In this document: positions 37,274 to 46,510 of the stretch, in pieces
Numbering within the stretch: position 1 is the stretch's first letter
Layout: each line of letters starts with the position of its first letter
DNA from: CALLPQ01 sp038531745
GTDB lineage: Bacteria; Pseudomonadota; Alphaproteobacteria; Caulobacterales; Parvularculaceae
DNA length: 64,000 bases
Assembly: GCA_038531745.1 (NCBI GenBank)
Contig: JBCBBJ010000009.1
Span: 62,001-126,000 of the forward strand
Direction: 5' to 3'
Position numbers and translations under genes: made by a program
Notes under the pieces: generated by a model
The model's input: the letters and a program-made list of their open reading frames with translations, nothing else
What the model was told of the DNA's origin: nothing
Database searches by the model: none

Positions 37274-37984
37274 TTACCAACGAATTTTTGGATAGCCTTT
37301 TGCTCCCAGCCAATCATTGGTTCTGGTGAAATGACCACAACCTAAAAACCCTCTGTGTGCCGACAGCGGGGATGGGTGCGGGGCGGTTAAGACAAGATGC
37401 TTGCTATCGTCAATTAACCCGATCTTGCCTTGCGCGTGTTTACCCCACAACAAAAAAACCGTTGCCTCCGACACTGCGCTGATATGGGCAACAACATTAT
37501 CGGTAAACCCGTGCCAGCCCCATTTTGCGTGGGCACCGGCTTTGCCCGCCTCGACGGTTAGCGCCGCATTCAGCAAAAAGACGCCTTGTGCGCTCCAGTG
37601 GCTGAGGTCGCCATCGGTGGTTGCGCTTAAATCTCCGCCAGGGGCCTCCTTCAAGATATTCCGGAGCGATGGCGGCAATCGCACGCCAGTGGGCACCGAA
37701 AAAGACAATCCCATAGCCTGTCCCGGACCATGATAGGGGTCCTGCCCCAAAATAACGACACGAATATCCGCCGGTCCGGAGGCGTGGAAGACCCGAAAAA
37801 TATCCTCTTTAGACGGATAGATGACCATACCATCATGAGCGGCTTCGCGCAGCCGGGCGGTGAGTAACTGACCCTTCGGCGTGCTCATTTGCTGATCGAT
37901 AAAGAGCCGCCAAGATGGGTGGATGGCCGCAAGATCAGGGGCAAATCCATTACCGGCGAACGCTGTCGCTTCTGTCGGGGTCAT
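37274..37984 (-). CDS. ung: Uracil-DNA glycosylase, family 1
   Basis: Ung removes uracil from DNA. The 236-residue protein has the water-activating motif GQDPYHGPGQA with the catalytic Asp and the minor-groove loop HPSPLSAHRGF. ATG 37984 overlaps the TGA of a small ORF upstream (ATGA), which suggests coupled translation; a GTG two codons earlier is possible. There is no good ribosome site directly before the ATG, which fits translation by re-initiation. It converges with pyk across 21 bases. Confidence 0.95.
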   Translation of the reverse strand: MTPTEATAFAGNGFAPDLAAIHPSWRLFIDQQMSTPKGQLLTARLREAAHDGMVIYPSKEDIFRVFHASGPADIRVVILGQDPYHGPGQAMGLSFSVPTGVRLPPSLRNILKEAPGGDLSATTDGDLSHWSAQGVFLLNAALTVEAGKAGAHAKWGWHGFTDNVVAHISAVSEATVFLLWGKHAQGKIGLIDDSKHLVLTAPHPSPLSAHRGFLGCGHFTRTNDWLGAKGYPKIRW

Positions 37985-38085
37985 ACACACCGATCAAGCG
38001 CGCCGAGAAATTCTGCACTCGCCTTGTGTTCAAGGGGCAGACGAGACCAGGTGATCTTGATTTTTGCCAGATGAAAGGAAGCCAT
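37981..38085 (-). CDS. 34-codon small ORF overlapping the ung start
   Basis: ATG 38085 lies 6 bases after GGAG (TTGGAGAACAGT then ATG), a better ribosome site than that of ung. The ORF reads 34 residues (MASFHLAKIKITWSRL, then PLEHKASAEFLGALDRCV) and ends with TGA overlapping the ung ATG. It could be a real microprotein or a leader peptide whose translation delivers ribosomes to ung. The frame remains open 30 codons further upstream, but the ribosome site supports the short form. No family is recognised. Confidence 0.55.
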   Translation of the reverse strand: MASFHLAKIKITWSRLPLEHKASAEFLGALDRCV

Positions 38086-38183
38086 ACTGTTCTCCAACGC
38101 GAAACGCATAAAAAAGTAACCCGTTTCGCGTCCAGTCGCCACACTTGATCGCGCGGCCCTACCCAATATCGCCACGATCCCTT

Positions 38184-40544
38184 TTACTTCGAACCATCGG
38201 TGTTCTGCGCGCCTACGCCGCCCCAGGGTCGACCAGCGCGCGACCGGTTTGTGGTGCGAATATCAAGATCACCATCATGGCCGATCCAGATGGCATGGGC
38301 ACCCGCATTCCAGCTATCGCGCCGGTCAATTAACCGCGCGTCGCAATTTGCCCGTAATCGGCGGTTTACCGGAAAATGCGCAACAACAAGATCAGCCTGC
38401 GCACAATCATCGGCCAGCGACAATGGTGTACGTGTTACGGCCAAACGCAAATTAGTACGCACGGTCGCGACGCAACCATAATTATCGCAGGCCGCAAGAC
38501 GTGCCATACGCACCGCCTGCTGACGGTCAGGGTCAAGACCAACCTGCTCGAGCCAGTTGGAGACCGCAAATCGACTACGCCGCCGATCAAAGACCGCAAC
38601 CGTGCGGGCCGGGTCGCCGGTGATGACCGCACTGTTCAAACCATCATCGGCAATGACGATATCCGGGGGCCGGGTAACAAGCGCTAACCCCGCCATGATG
38701 GGGATCGCCATCAAACCAGCAAACCGCCACGGCGCACGCAACAGTAAGAGAACGCAGCCCCCGATGGCCGTGGCCACAAGCCACCAGCCCGGCTGCGCGG
38801 GGATCATGGAAACCGCCCCTGGCCAGTGGGAGACCGATTGCCCTACAAAGATGATGATCCTGATTCCCTGTGCCGCCAAGCGCCAAAAAAAACCATCAAG
38901 CCCCAAAGGCATTAATGCAATGGCGATAAGAATTGCGGGCATGATCCACAATCCCATGATCGGCATGGAAACAAGGTTAGCGGGCAAGCTGTAAAGAGCG
39001 GTGCGCTGAAAATGAAAAAGCGCAAAGGGCATTGTTGCCGTGGCGGCAATGGTATCGGTGACCCCAACCCCAAGAGCATAGGCCCAAAGCCGTCCGAGTG
39101 GAGACTTTTTTCCGTCAGACGGCAGTTTCGGCGCGGCGGCGGCCGTCGCACTATGCGGCGCGGGCTTATCCTGAACGCGGTCAGTCCCGTCGCGTTGCCG
39201 ACGGTGGGCCAAATACCCCTCATAAACAGCAACCAGCGCCGTCACCGCGGCAAAAGACATTTGAAAGCCCGGATGCAACAAGGCCTCGGGCGTCGTGGCG
39301 AGAATGACCATCGCTGCAATCATCACATTGCGTAGCGACAGGGCTTTGCGGTCAAGCAGCACCGCCAAAAATATAATGAACGTCATGATGAAGGCACGGC
39401 GCGCCGACACCGCGCCACCGGAAATTACCAGATAGGAGAGCCCGCTGAACAGCGCACCAACGGAAGCGATCTTCTTGGTTGGCCAGCGGAGGGCAAGACG
39501 CGGGACGCACGCCAACCCAAAGCGCAACCCAAAGAAGACAAGACCCGTGGCAAGACCCATGTGCAAACCTGAAATTGCCAATAGGTGTGCAAGACCGGAA
39601 TCGCGCAGCGCTTGCTGGGCGTCTGCGGCGATAGCCTCGCGCTTGCCGGTGACAATAGCCGCGATAACATCACCGCCCGTACCGGGCGCTTGCGCACGAA
39701 TATGGCGAAAAAAGCGCATACGGAGGATTTCGATCTGCGCGGATAGAGGTTGGCGCTCACCCGCCTGACCGGTCTCTATGGCGCGAGGTTGTCGCACAAG
39801 AAATCCAACACCGCCAATTTTTTGAAAATAAAGATACCGGCCAAAGTCAAAACCACCAGGCAATACGGGCGATGGCGGCGGTGAGAGGCTGCCCCGCAAC
39901 GAAAGCACCGTCCCCGGAAGGATTGGTGACATCTGCCCGCGCCACGTTACCCGAATACGCGCCGGTAGCTGATTGCTTTGTAATCCTTCAATTGAGGTGG
40001 GTTCAACGGTGAGGCGCCAGCCGCTCTCGCGGCTTTCCAGTTGAACGAGCCGCCCCGTGATATCCGCAAAGGCAAGCTCTTGCATCAATACCGGTGCACC
40101 GACTTGGTGGGTACGGATGGATGCGCACGTAAACCCTGCGATCAAGAGACATAAGCCAAGGGCAACCCGGATCAGCCAGGGGTGCACCCTGCGCCAGCGG
40201 AGCCAAAGGCTTACCACCCCAACCGCCCCCAACGCCCAGAGCGCCAGCCCGAGCGATGGCTCCCCCGGAAGCAAAAAATAGAGGCCGATACCGATGCCTA
40301 GCCAGACCGGCGTAAAAAGCACAAGTCGCGGTTCATCCATGGCCCACCAGCGTCTTAGCGTTGGCCAATCTTTGGCAGGCTCGCGCCGCACCGCCATGCC
40401 CGATTCGGCAAGGGTACGGGTGGTTTTACCTGCAAGCGCTTGACCAATTGCGAAGATCTTGGCGAACACGGCCAAGGGGTCCTGCCGTGGCGGCGGTGTG
40501 TCGTTGGCGTCCGGTGCGCCATGGTCATTGAGCGTTTGCGACAT
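38184..40544 (-). CDS. comEC: ComEC/Rec2-family DNA-uptake channel protein
   Basis: ComEC forms the inner-membrane channel for single-stranded DNA during natural transformation. The 786-residue protein has N-terminal membrane helices, a DUF4131-type domain (about 130-290), and the competence core with about eight helices (LLAISGLHMGLATG and RRAFIMTFIIFLAVLLDRKA are typical). Its C-terminal part is short and has no clear metallo-beta-lactamase HxHxDH motif, as in many alphaproteobacterial forms. ATG 40544 is the first start clear of the divergent gltX promoter. The small ORF and ung follow on the same strand. Confidence 0.9.
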   Translation of the reverse strand: MSQTLNDHGAPDANDTPPPRQDPLAVFAKIFAIGQALAGKTTRTLAESGMAVRREPAKDWPTLRRWWAMDEPRLVLFTPVWLGIGIGLYFLLPGEPSLGLALWALGAVGVVSLWLRWRRVHPWLIRVALGLCLLIAGFTCASIRTHQVGAPVLMQELAFADITGRLVQLESRESGWRLTVEPTSIEGLQSNQLPARIRVTWRGQMSPILPGTVLSLRGSLSPPPSPVLPGGFDFGRYLYFQKIGGVGFLVRQPRAIETGQAGERQPLSAQIEILRMRFFRHIRAQAPGTGGDVIAAIVTGKREAIAADAQQALRDSGLAHLLAISGLHMGLATGLVFFGLRFGLACVPRLALRWPTKKIASVGALFSGLSYLVISGGAVSARRAFIMTFIIFLAVLLDRKALSLRNVMIAAMVILATTPEALLHPGFQMSFAAVTALVAVYEGYLAHRRQRDGTDRVQDKPAPHSATAAAAPKLPSDGKKSPLGRLWAYALGVGVTDTIAATATMPFALFHFQRTALYSLPANLVSMPIMGLWIMPAILIAIALMPLGLDGFFWRLAAQGIRIIIFVGQSVSHWPGAVSMIPAQPGWWLVATAIGGCVLLLLRAPWRFAGLMAIPIMAGLALVTRPPDIVIADDGLNSAVITGDPARTVAVFDRRRSRFAVSNWLEQVGLDPDRQQAVRMARLAACDNYGCVATVRTNLRLAVTRTPLSLADDCAQADLVVAHFPVNRRLRANCDARLIDRRDSWNAGAHAIWIGHDGDLDIRTTNRSRAGRPWGGVGAQNTDGSK

Positions 40545-40717
40545 TTGAGGGGCGGGGCAAGGCGACCATAAAGGCCAATGGAGTTTGCAAAGGAATGTGC
40601 TAAACGCCACGCGCACGACCATTCTATGGGAGCCGAAGCGCCGCGCGAATGCAAGCGGCAACCCAAGCCAACCCGTTGGCCACGCCTCTGGCCTAAACGC
40701 ATCAGGACTTTTTAACC

Positions 40718-42172
40718 ATGCCCGAGACACCGTCTTCGCCACCCGGCGCACGATCTGCCTCTGTGGTGACGCGGTTCGCCCCCTCGCCCACCGGATATCT
40801 GCATATTGGCGGGGCCCGCACAGCACTATTTAACTGGTTGTTTGCCCGTCACCATGGCGGAAAATTTCTATTGCGGATCGAAGACACAGACCGCAGCCGC
40901 CATAACGAAGACGCGGTGGCGGCCATCATCGACGGCTTGGCATGGCTCGGCCTTGATGCCGATGCACCGCCGATTTCGCAATTTGAAAATCGCGCGCGCC
41001 ATTGTGCCGTGGCGCATGAATTATTGGCGTCTGGCCATGCCTATCGCTGCTATCTTAGCGCGGAGGAGATTGCGGCCCTGCGTGAAAAAGCCCGTGCAAA
41101 AGATACCCGTTTTGAAAGTCCATGGCGGGATATGCCCAGCGATAAGTACCCTGATGGTCAACCATTCACCGTGCGGTTCAAAGCACCCCGCCACGGCGAA
41201 ACCATCATTGAGGATGCGGTGCAAGGGCAGGTCACTTTTCCCAATCAGGCGCTCGACGATCTCATCTTGTTGCGCAGCGGCGCCGGCCAGGACGCTGGCG
41301 AGCCAACCTATAATTTGGCTGTTGTTGTTGATGACCACGATATGGGTATCAGCCATGTGATCCGCGGTGATGATCATCTGATTAATGCCGCGCGCCAGAG
41401 CCAGATTTACGATGCCCTTGGTTGGACCCGCCCGGTCTTTGCACACATCCCGCTGATCTTTGGCCCGGATGGCAAAAAGCTTTCAAAGCGCCACGGCGCA
41501 CTCGGCGTTGAGGCCTATCGCGACCAGGGCTATGTGGCGCCAGGGCTCGCAAATTACCTCTTGCGCCTTGGCTGGGCCCATGGGGATGAAGAAATCATCG
41601 AGCGCAACGGCGCAATTGATTTGTTCTCGCTGGACGGCATCAACAAGGCCCCGGCGCGGCTCGATTTTGACAAACTTGCCCATGTGAATGCCCACTATCT
41701 AATCGCCCTTAGTGATGACGACTTTCTGGCGGCGGCAAACCCTTTTCTCAATGATCAGCTTAAAGATGAAAAGGAAGCTCTCCGCCGGGCGGTCCCCTAT
41801 TTGAAATCGCGGTGCGCAACCCTTGCCGACATAAACGAGGCGGCGGCCTTCATCGCGCCGGAACGGCCCATCACCTTGTCGGGCAAAAAGGCCAAGCCGC
41901 TGCGCAAAGAGGGGACTCGCAACACCTTGATGGCATTGCAGGCACATCTCGGTGGCAACGCCGATTGGCGTGTTGCCGACAATCTGACAGAAAGTTTAGA
42001 GGCTTTCGCACAAGCAAATGAGCTTGGGTTTGGACAATTTGGCCCGCCCTTGCGCGCGCTCCTCACGGCTGGTCACCCGTCACCCGATCTTGGTGTCGTT
42101 TTGTTCATTCTGGGCCGTGGCGAAGCCTTATCCCGTCTCGCCACAGGGTTAGAGACCCAGGAGATAAACTAG
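40718..42172 (+). CDS. gltX: Glutamyl-tRNA synthetase
   Basis: This class I synthetase charges tRNA-Glu. The 484-residue protein has the HIGH motif in PSPTGYLHIGGART, the KMSKS-type loop KKLSKRHGALG, and a full anticodon-binding C-terminal domain. AGGA lies 8 bases before ATG 40718. It is divergent from comEC and is followed by gltA, an order seen in many alphaproteobacteria. Alphaproteobacteria often carry two gltX copies; which this one is cannot be told here. Confidence 0.96.
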   Translation: MPETPSSPPGARSASVVTRFAPSPTGYLHIGGARTALFNWLFARHHGGKFLLRIEDTDRSRHNEDAVAAIIDGLAWLGLDADAPPISQFENRARHCAVAHELLASGHAYRCYLSAEEIAALREKARAKDTRFESPWRDMPSDKYPDGQPFTVRFKAPRHGETIIEDAVQGQVTFPNQALDDLILLRSGAGQDAGEPTYNLAVVVDDHDMGISHVIRGDDHLINAARQSQIYDALGWTRPVFAHIPLIFGPDGKKLSKRHGALGVEAYRDQGYVAPGLANYLLRLGWAHGDEEIIERNGAIDLFSLDGINKAPARLDFDKLAHVNAHYLIALSDDDFLAAANPFLNDQLKDEKEALRRAVPYLKSRCATLADINEAAAFIAPERPITLSGKKAKPLRKEGTRNTLMALQAHLGGNADWRVADNLTESLEAFAQANELGFGQFGPPLRALLTAGHPSPDLGVVLFILGRGEALSRLATGLETQEIN

Positions 42173-42263
42173 TATTTTCAATGGGTTGTCCCAGTTCAGA
42201 CCTCCGCTGGGGTTTCTACAGAGCCTGCAACATGAAGGTGAGAACCCCGTGTGAAGTCAGGCC

Positions 42264-42291
42264 TTGGTTTGGGTCGGCATTCGCGTATATT
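42264..42291 (+). promoter_or_regulatory. Possible sigma-70-type promoter for gltA
   Basis: TTGGTT (42264-42269) and TATATT (42286-42291) are 16 bases apart and lie about 40-65 bases before the gltA start. This is a reasonable match to housekeeping promoter boxes in the gap between gltX and gltA. No transcript data support it. Confidence 0.4.
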
Positions 42292-42329
42292 GCAGCGCAA
42301 AACAGCCTTTAGTCCCCTAAGGAGTCCCC

Positions 42330-43637
42330 ATGGAAAGCACGTTAAAACCCGCCGGCACAATGCACTTGTCCTTTGATGGCAAAACCGGGGAATTTCCGGT
42401 CTATAGCGGCACCGACGGGCCCGACGTGGTCGATATCCGCACCTTTGCCAAACAAACCGGCACATTCACTTTTGATCCCGGTTTTACCTCAACCGGCAGT
42501 TGCGAATCGAAAATCACCTTTATCGACGGGCAAAACGGGGTCTTGCTCTATCGCGGTTATCCGATTGATCAGCTTGCAGAGCAATCAAGCTTTACTGAAG
42601 TTGCCTATCTGCTCCTTAAAGGTGAATTGCCAACCCATGCGGAATTTGAGGAATTTGATAATGCGATCACCATGCACACCATGGTGCATGAGCAATTGAA
42701 AAATTTCTTCAACGGCTTCCGGCGCGATGCTCACCCCATGGCGATTATGGTTGGCGTCGTAGGCGCGCTATCGGCATTTTATCATGACTCCACCGACATT
42801 AATGATGAAGAGCAGCGGAAGATCGCCAGCCACCGGATGATTGCCAAAATGCCGACAATCGCGGCAATGGCGTTCAAATACTCCACGGGCCAGCCCTTTA
42901 TCTTCCCGAAGAATGATCTGGGGTACACTGAAAATTTCATGCGCATGTGTTTTGCCGTGCCTGCAGAGGATTATGAGATCAATAAGACGCTCGCGGCTGC
43001 TCTCGATAAGATTTTTATCTTGCATATGGACCATGAACAAAATGCCTCAACCTCCACGGTGCGTTTGGCGGGCTCATCAGGGGCCAATCCGTTTGCCTGC
43101 ATCGCCGCGGGTATTGCCTCGCTTTGGGGTCCCTCCCATGGCGGTGCCAATGAGGCGGCGCTCAATATGCTGCAGGAGATCGGCAGTGTTGAGCGTATCC
43201 CGGAATATATTGCTCGGGCAAAAGACAAAGACGATCCCTTTCGTCTGATGGGTTTTGGTCACCGCGTTTACAAAAATTATGACCCGCGCGCGACCGTGAT
43301 GCGCAAATCCTGCCATGAGGTGTTGGACGCCATCGGTGTCAAAGACGATCCGTTGTTACAGGTGGCCATGGAGCTTGAAAAAATTGCGCTGGAAGACGAG
43401 TATTTCGTTTCCAAAAAGCTTTATCCTAATATCGATTTTTATTCAGGCATCACGTTGAAGGCGCTTGGCTTCCCCACCGACATGTTCACGGTGTTGTTCG
43501 CCCTCGCGCGGACCGTTGGTTGGATTGCTCAGTGGTCGGAAATGCTTGAGGACCCCAGCCAGAAGATCGGCCGGCCACGTCAAATTTATACTGGCGCGGC
43601 AAAACGCGATTTCGTCAGTGTGTCTGACCGCGGCTGA
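42330..43637 (+). CDS. gltA: Citrate synthase
   Basis: Citrate synthase condenses acetyl-CoA and oxaloacetate to start the TCA cycle. The 435-residue protein is of the type II, hexameric, NADH-sensitive class by length. Its active-site His and Asp motifs are visible (LHMDHEQNASTSTVRLAGSS with HEQN, GPSHGGANEAAL, GFGHRVYKNYDPRA, and the Asp region near FYSGITLKALGFP). AAGGAG lies 6 bases before ATG 42330. It converges with the TrxR-like gene across 55 bases. Confidence 0.97.
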   Translation: MESTLKPAGTMHLSFDGKTGEFPVYSGTDGPDVVDIRTFAKQTGTFTFDPGFTSTGSCESKITFIDGQNGVLLYRGYPIDQLAEQSSFTEVAYLLLKGELPTHAEFEEFDNAITMHTMVHEQLKNFFNGFRRDAHPMAIMVGVVGALSAFYHDSTDINDEEQRKIASHRMIAKMPTIAAMAFKYSTGQPFIFPKNDLGYTENFMRMCFAVPAEDYEINKTLAAALDKIFILHMDHEQNASTSTVRLAGSSGANPFACIAAGIASLWGPSHGGANEAALNMLQEIGSVERIPEYIARAKDKDDPFRLMGFGHRVYKNYDPRATVMRKSCHEVLDAIGVKDDPLLQVAMELEKIALEDEYFVSKKLYPNIDFYSGITLKALGFPTDMFTVLFALARTVGWIAQWSEMLEDPSQKIGRPRQIYTGAAKRDFVSVSDRG

Positions 43638-43692
43638 GGCGTAAAACGCTGCCCAATCCGACCGTCGATAAAAGGTGGGCGTTCGTTTTCTC

Positions 43693-45414
43693 TCAGCCTT
43701 GTGCTGCCACATCAGCCATTTCGGCGAGGGCGGCATGGATATCGCTGACAACAACCGAGCCCTCGCCCACGGCATTGGCAACCCGTTTCACCGACCCAAT
43801 CCGCACATCGCCCACCGCATAAACACGGGGCAACGCCGTTTCATAGCGCGTTGGCATCCGGTCGAGCGTCCATTGGGCTTTGACGAGATCAAGATTGCCG
43901 AGATCAGCCCCGGTTTTGATAAATCCGCGCGGCCCTTTCGCCAATGTGTTTGGCAACCAATCGGTAAAGGGCGCCGCCCCGATAAAGAGAAACACATAAG
44001 GGGTCGACAAGCCCGTGCCCGCCGGTTTGCCGCCAACCATCACATCAATCTGCGCCAGATGGCCATCGCCCTGGAACGCTGAAATTTCTGTTTCCGGATG
44101 CAGATGAATATTCGGCGTCTCTTCCAGCCTACGTACGAGATATTCCGACATGGTCTCGCGAATATCGGGTCGCCGATAAAGCACATGAACCTGGCGTGCC
44201 GATTGGGATAAAAATACCGCACCCTGCCCCGCAGAATTACCGGCGCCCACCACCGCAACATCCTGATCGTTACACAATTGTGCCTCCATGGGGGTAGCCC
44301 CGTAATAGATGCCGCGCCCTTCAAAAATCTCGAGTTGATCGATCGGCAGTTTTCGGTACTGCGCGCCGGTGGCGATGACCACAGCTTTTGCCTTAAAGGC
44401 CCGGCCATCAGCCAGTGTCAGGCAATAGGCGTTGCCACCGGTCAACGGCTCCAATTTTTCTGCCCGCACGGGCGAGGCGATCCGTACCCCGAATTTCTGC
44501 GCTTGTACCGCAGCATTGTTTGCAAGCTCCCGGCCGGAAATCCCTGTGGGAAACCCCAGATAGTTTTCAATTTTCGACGATGTACCCGCCTGACCACCCG
44601 GGCCGTCAGTATCAATGGTCAAGACGGAAAGACCCTCTGATGCCGCATAAACAGACGCAGCCAGACCGGCCGGTCCAGCGCCCACGATGAGAACATCCGC
44701 ACACGCTCCATCGGGCAAAAGGTCGAGACCATACGCCTCACTTACCTCACGTATATTCGGCTTGCGTAATGCCAACGAAGAGCCCCGCAAAACGACTGGC
44801 AAATCATCAGTCGTGAACCCCTTAGTCACCAGAATTTTCTGTGCAACGGGGTCATCGTCACTGTTAATCCATGCATGATTAACCTCATGCTTGGTGAAAA
44901 GATCGCGGATTGCAAAAACCGTGCGATCACCGCGTGAGCCGACAATGACAGTTGTCGCAAGACCCGATGTGCGCGCCCAGGCGCGCCGCGCCACAAACGC
45001 GCGGATAAATACATCAGAGAGCGCGGAATTTTCCACCAATAGACGTTGGAAATCTTCCTGGGGAATATGCAGGAGCGTGCCCGCTTCGGCCATTTTCCCC
45101 GTGGCAAGCGTTGTTTGACCGGTGAGCACAGCAAGGTCGCCAGAAAACTGACCCGGCGTCATCCAACCAATCCGCCGTGTTTCGCCAGCATCGGTCACCA
45201 ACACATCGAGCTGGCCAGATAAAACAACAAGGCAATCAACCGCCTTGTCACCCTCGGTAAACAGAACAGCCCCGGCAGCGTGGTCACGGGCCTGCCCAAA
45301 TTGGCGCAATTGCTCAATTTCAGCGGAGGAAAAAGTAAAATTGACCGCAGCGGGAGGCGCGCCCGCATCCGTATTTCGGCGTAGCGGCGATTGATGTGGG
45401 AGGCTGTCGGTCAT
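43693..45414 (-). CDS. Thioredoxin-reductase-like flavoprotein with cyclic-nucleotide-binding domain
   Basis: This 573-residue protein joins three parts. The first is an N-terminal cyclic-nucleotide-binding-type domain (about 25-140: TEGDKAVDCLVVLSGQLDVL). A thioredoxin/glutaredoxin-like segment follows (about 160-240). Last is an FAD/NAD(P)H thioredoxin-reductase module with the dinucleotide motif VGAGPAGLAASVYAA and a second one AVVGAGNSAGQGA. The active-site CxxC that should lie before the NAD(P)H domain is absent: the segment reads YYGATPMEAQLC. So it cannot reduce thioredoxin in the usual way. ATG 45414 follows AAGGAG by 7 bases. It is divergent from a DUF1223 gene. Confidence 0.88.
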   Translation of the reverse strand: MTDSLPHQSPLRRNTDAGAPPAAVNFTFSSAEIEQLRQFGQARDHAAGAVLFTEGDKAVDCLVVLSGQLDVLVTDAGETRRIGWMTPGQFSGDLAVLTGQTTLATGKMAEAGTLLHIPQEDFQRLLVENSALSDVFIRAFVARRAWARTSGLATTVIVGSRGDRTVFAIRDLFTKHEVNHAWINSDDDPVAQKILVTKGFTTDDLPVVLRGSSLALRKPNIREVSEAYGLDLLPDGACADVLIVGAGPAGLAASVYAASEGLSVLTIDTDGPGGQAGTSSKIENYLGFPTGISGRELANNAAVQAQKFGVRIASPVRAEKLEPLTGGNAYCLTLADGRAFKAKAVVIATGAQYRKLPIDQLEIFEGRGIYYGATPMEAQLCNDQDVAVVGAGNSAGQGAVFLSQSARQVHVLYRRPDIRETMSEYLVRRLEETPNIHLHPETEISAFQGDGHLAQIDVMVGGKPAGTGLSTPYVFLFIGAAPFTDWLPNTLAKGPRGFIKTGADLGNLDLVKAQWTLDRMPTRYETALPRVYAVGDVRIGSVKRVANAVGEGSVVVSDIHAALAEMADVAAQG

Positions 45415-45571
45415 GGAAAACTCCTTGTCCTGCAAACGCAGCTTGAGGGCGCTGTTGGCAGGCCTATCGGGGCAAATCTATCCCGTCAATCTCGCACAGG
45501 TGTGATCAATCGTGGTTCGTATGGAGCGGATGGTTGGGGTACATTACCAAGGTTAGAATAGGAATTTTGTC

Positions 45572-46453
45572 GTGTCGCTATCTCAACTCACTTTCACCCG
45601 CTTCATGGTCCGTGCCGTGAGCGCTATTGTCCTTCTTGCGGCGCTTTATGGTGCATGGGTGATGATCCTAACCGTGCAAAGTGACGGGGCTGCTGGCCTT
45701 TTTGAGCCCGATGCGACGGCACAAACCACCCCCATGCAGGTGAAATCAGCCCGCACGGCGCGCTTGAAGAACGCAAATGGCGTGGGTAACAGGAACAGGC
45801 CCATATTAGTGGAAATGTTTCTTTCTCAGTCTTGTTCGTCATGCGTACCGGCGGCTGCTTTCGTGCGCGAACTCGCCGAACGTGAGGATGTGGTGATTTT
45901 ATCGTGGCATGTGGACTACTGGGACACATTATCCGTGGGCAGACATGGAAAATGGAAAGACCCCTATTCAAGTCCCGATTTTACCCGTCGTCAGCGCACC
46001 TATGCGCGTCAAACCTTTGAACCCCGCCGGGTTTACACCCCGCAAGCCGTCGTGGCAGGGCGGGCCGAATATGTTGGCGCTCGCCGCGGACAGATTAATC
46101 TAGCTATTACACAGTATGCAGATGATAACGCTTTACCAATCGTCACACTACAAAAATCACCAGGTACCGATGGGTCAGAGCTCCTTCAGGTGAGCGTGTC
46201 AAACCCGCCTGTGGGTGCAAAACTGCGCGTAGTGCAGTTTTTACCACTGACCCAAACGAGTATTCTTGGCGGCGAAAATGCGGGCGTCGATTGGCAGGAA
46301 GCAAATGTTGTTGTGGAAAGCACAATCGTGGCGTTATCCCCCGGCGGGCCCATGACAATTGACCCGGCGGTTTATCAATCGGTACCGGGAACAAATTGTG
46401 CCATCTTGGTAGAGAATAAAAACGCCCAGGCACTGGCAGCTTCCTATTGCTGA
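45572..46453 (+). CDS. DUF1223 thioredoxin-fold secreted protein
   Basis: The 293-residue protein starts with a hydrophobic signal-anchor (about 10-35) and then a DUF1223 domain with thioredoxin fold. The redox pair is in SQSCSSCVPAA, followed by ILSWHVDYWDTL and RVYTPQAVVAG, which are family marks. A GTG at 45572 is preceded by TAGGAA; a downstream ATG before the membrane segment is an alternative. Likely a periplasmic disulfide or thiol protein; the partner is not known. A terminator hairpin lies after its stop. Confidence 0.85.
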   Translation: MSLSQLTFTRFMVRAVSAIVLLAALYGAWVMILTVQSDGAAGLFEPDATAQTTPMQVKSARTARLKNANGVGNRNRPILVEMFLSQSCSSCVPAAAFVRELAEREDVVILSWHVDYWDTLSVGRHGKWKDPYSSPDFTRRQRTYARQTFEPRRVYTPQAVVAGRAEYVGARRGQINLAITQYADDNALPIVTLQKSPGTDGSELLQVSVSNPPVGAKLRVVQFLPLTQTSILGGENAGVDWQEANVVVESTIVALSPGGPMTIDPAVYQSVPGTNCAILVENKNAQALAASYC

Positions 46454-46486
46454 CTGGCCCCAGTCACCGGCGATTACACTGGGCAT

Positions 46487-46510
46487 CGATTCCGAGATGG
46501 AATCGCTTTT
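46487..46510. terminator. Stem-loop terminator between DUF1223 gene and fur
   Basis: CGATTCC-GAGAT-GGAATCG is a perfect 7-base stem with a 5-base loop, followed by CTTTT on the plus strand. It lies between two converging genes; its end touches the fur stop codon. It most likely serves the plus-strand gene. Confidence 0.6.

Noticed and set aside
40667..40680. GCCAAC-CC-GTTGGC before gltX
   Set aside because: The 2-base loop cannot form a stable hairpin as written, and it is short enough to be chance in a GC-rich leader.
43658..43690. Partial stem between gltA and the TrxR-like gene
   Set aside because: GCCCA/TGGGC with a bulge and an imperfect T-run; plausible but not strong enough to list.
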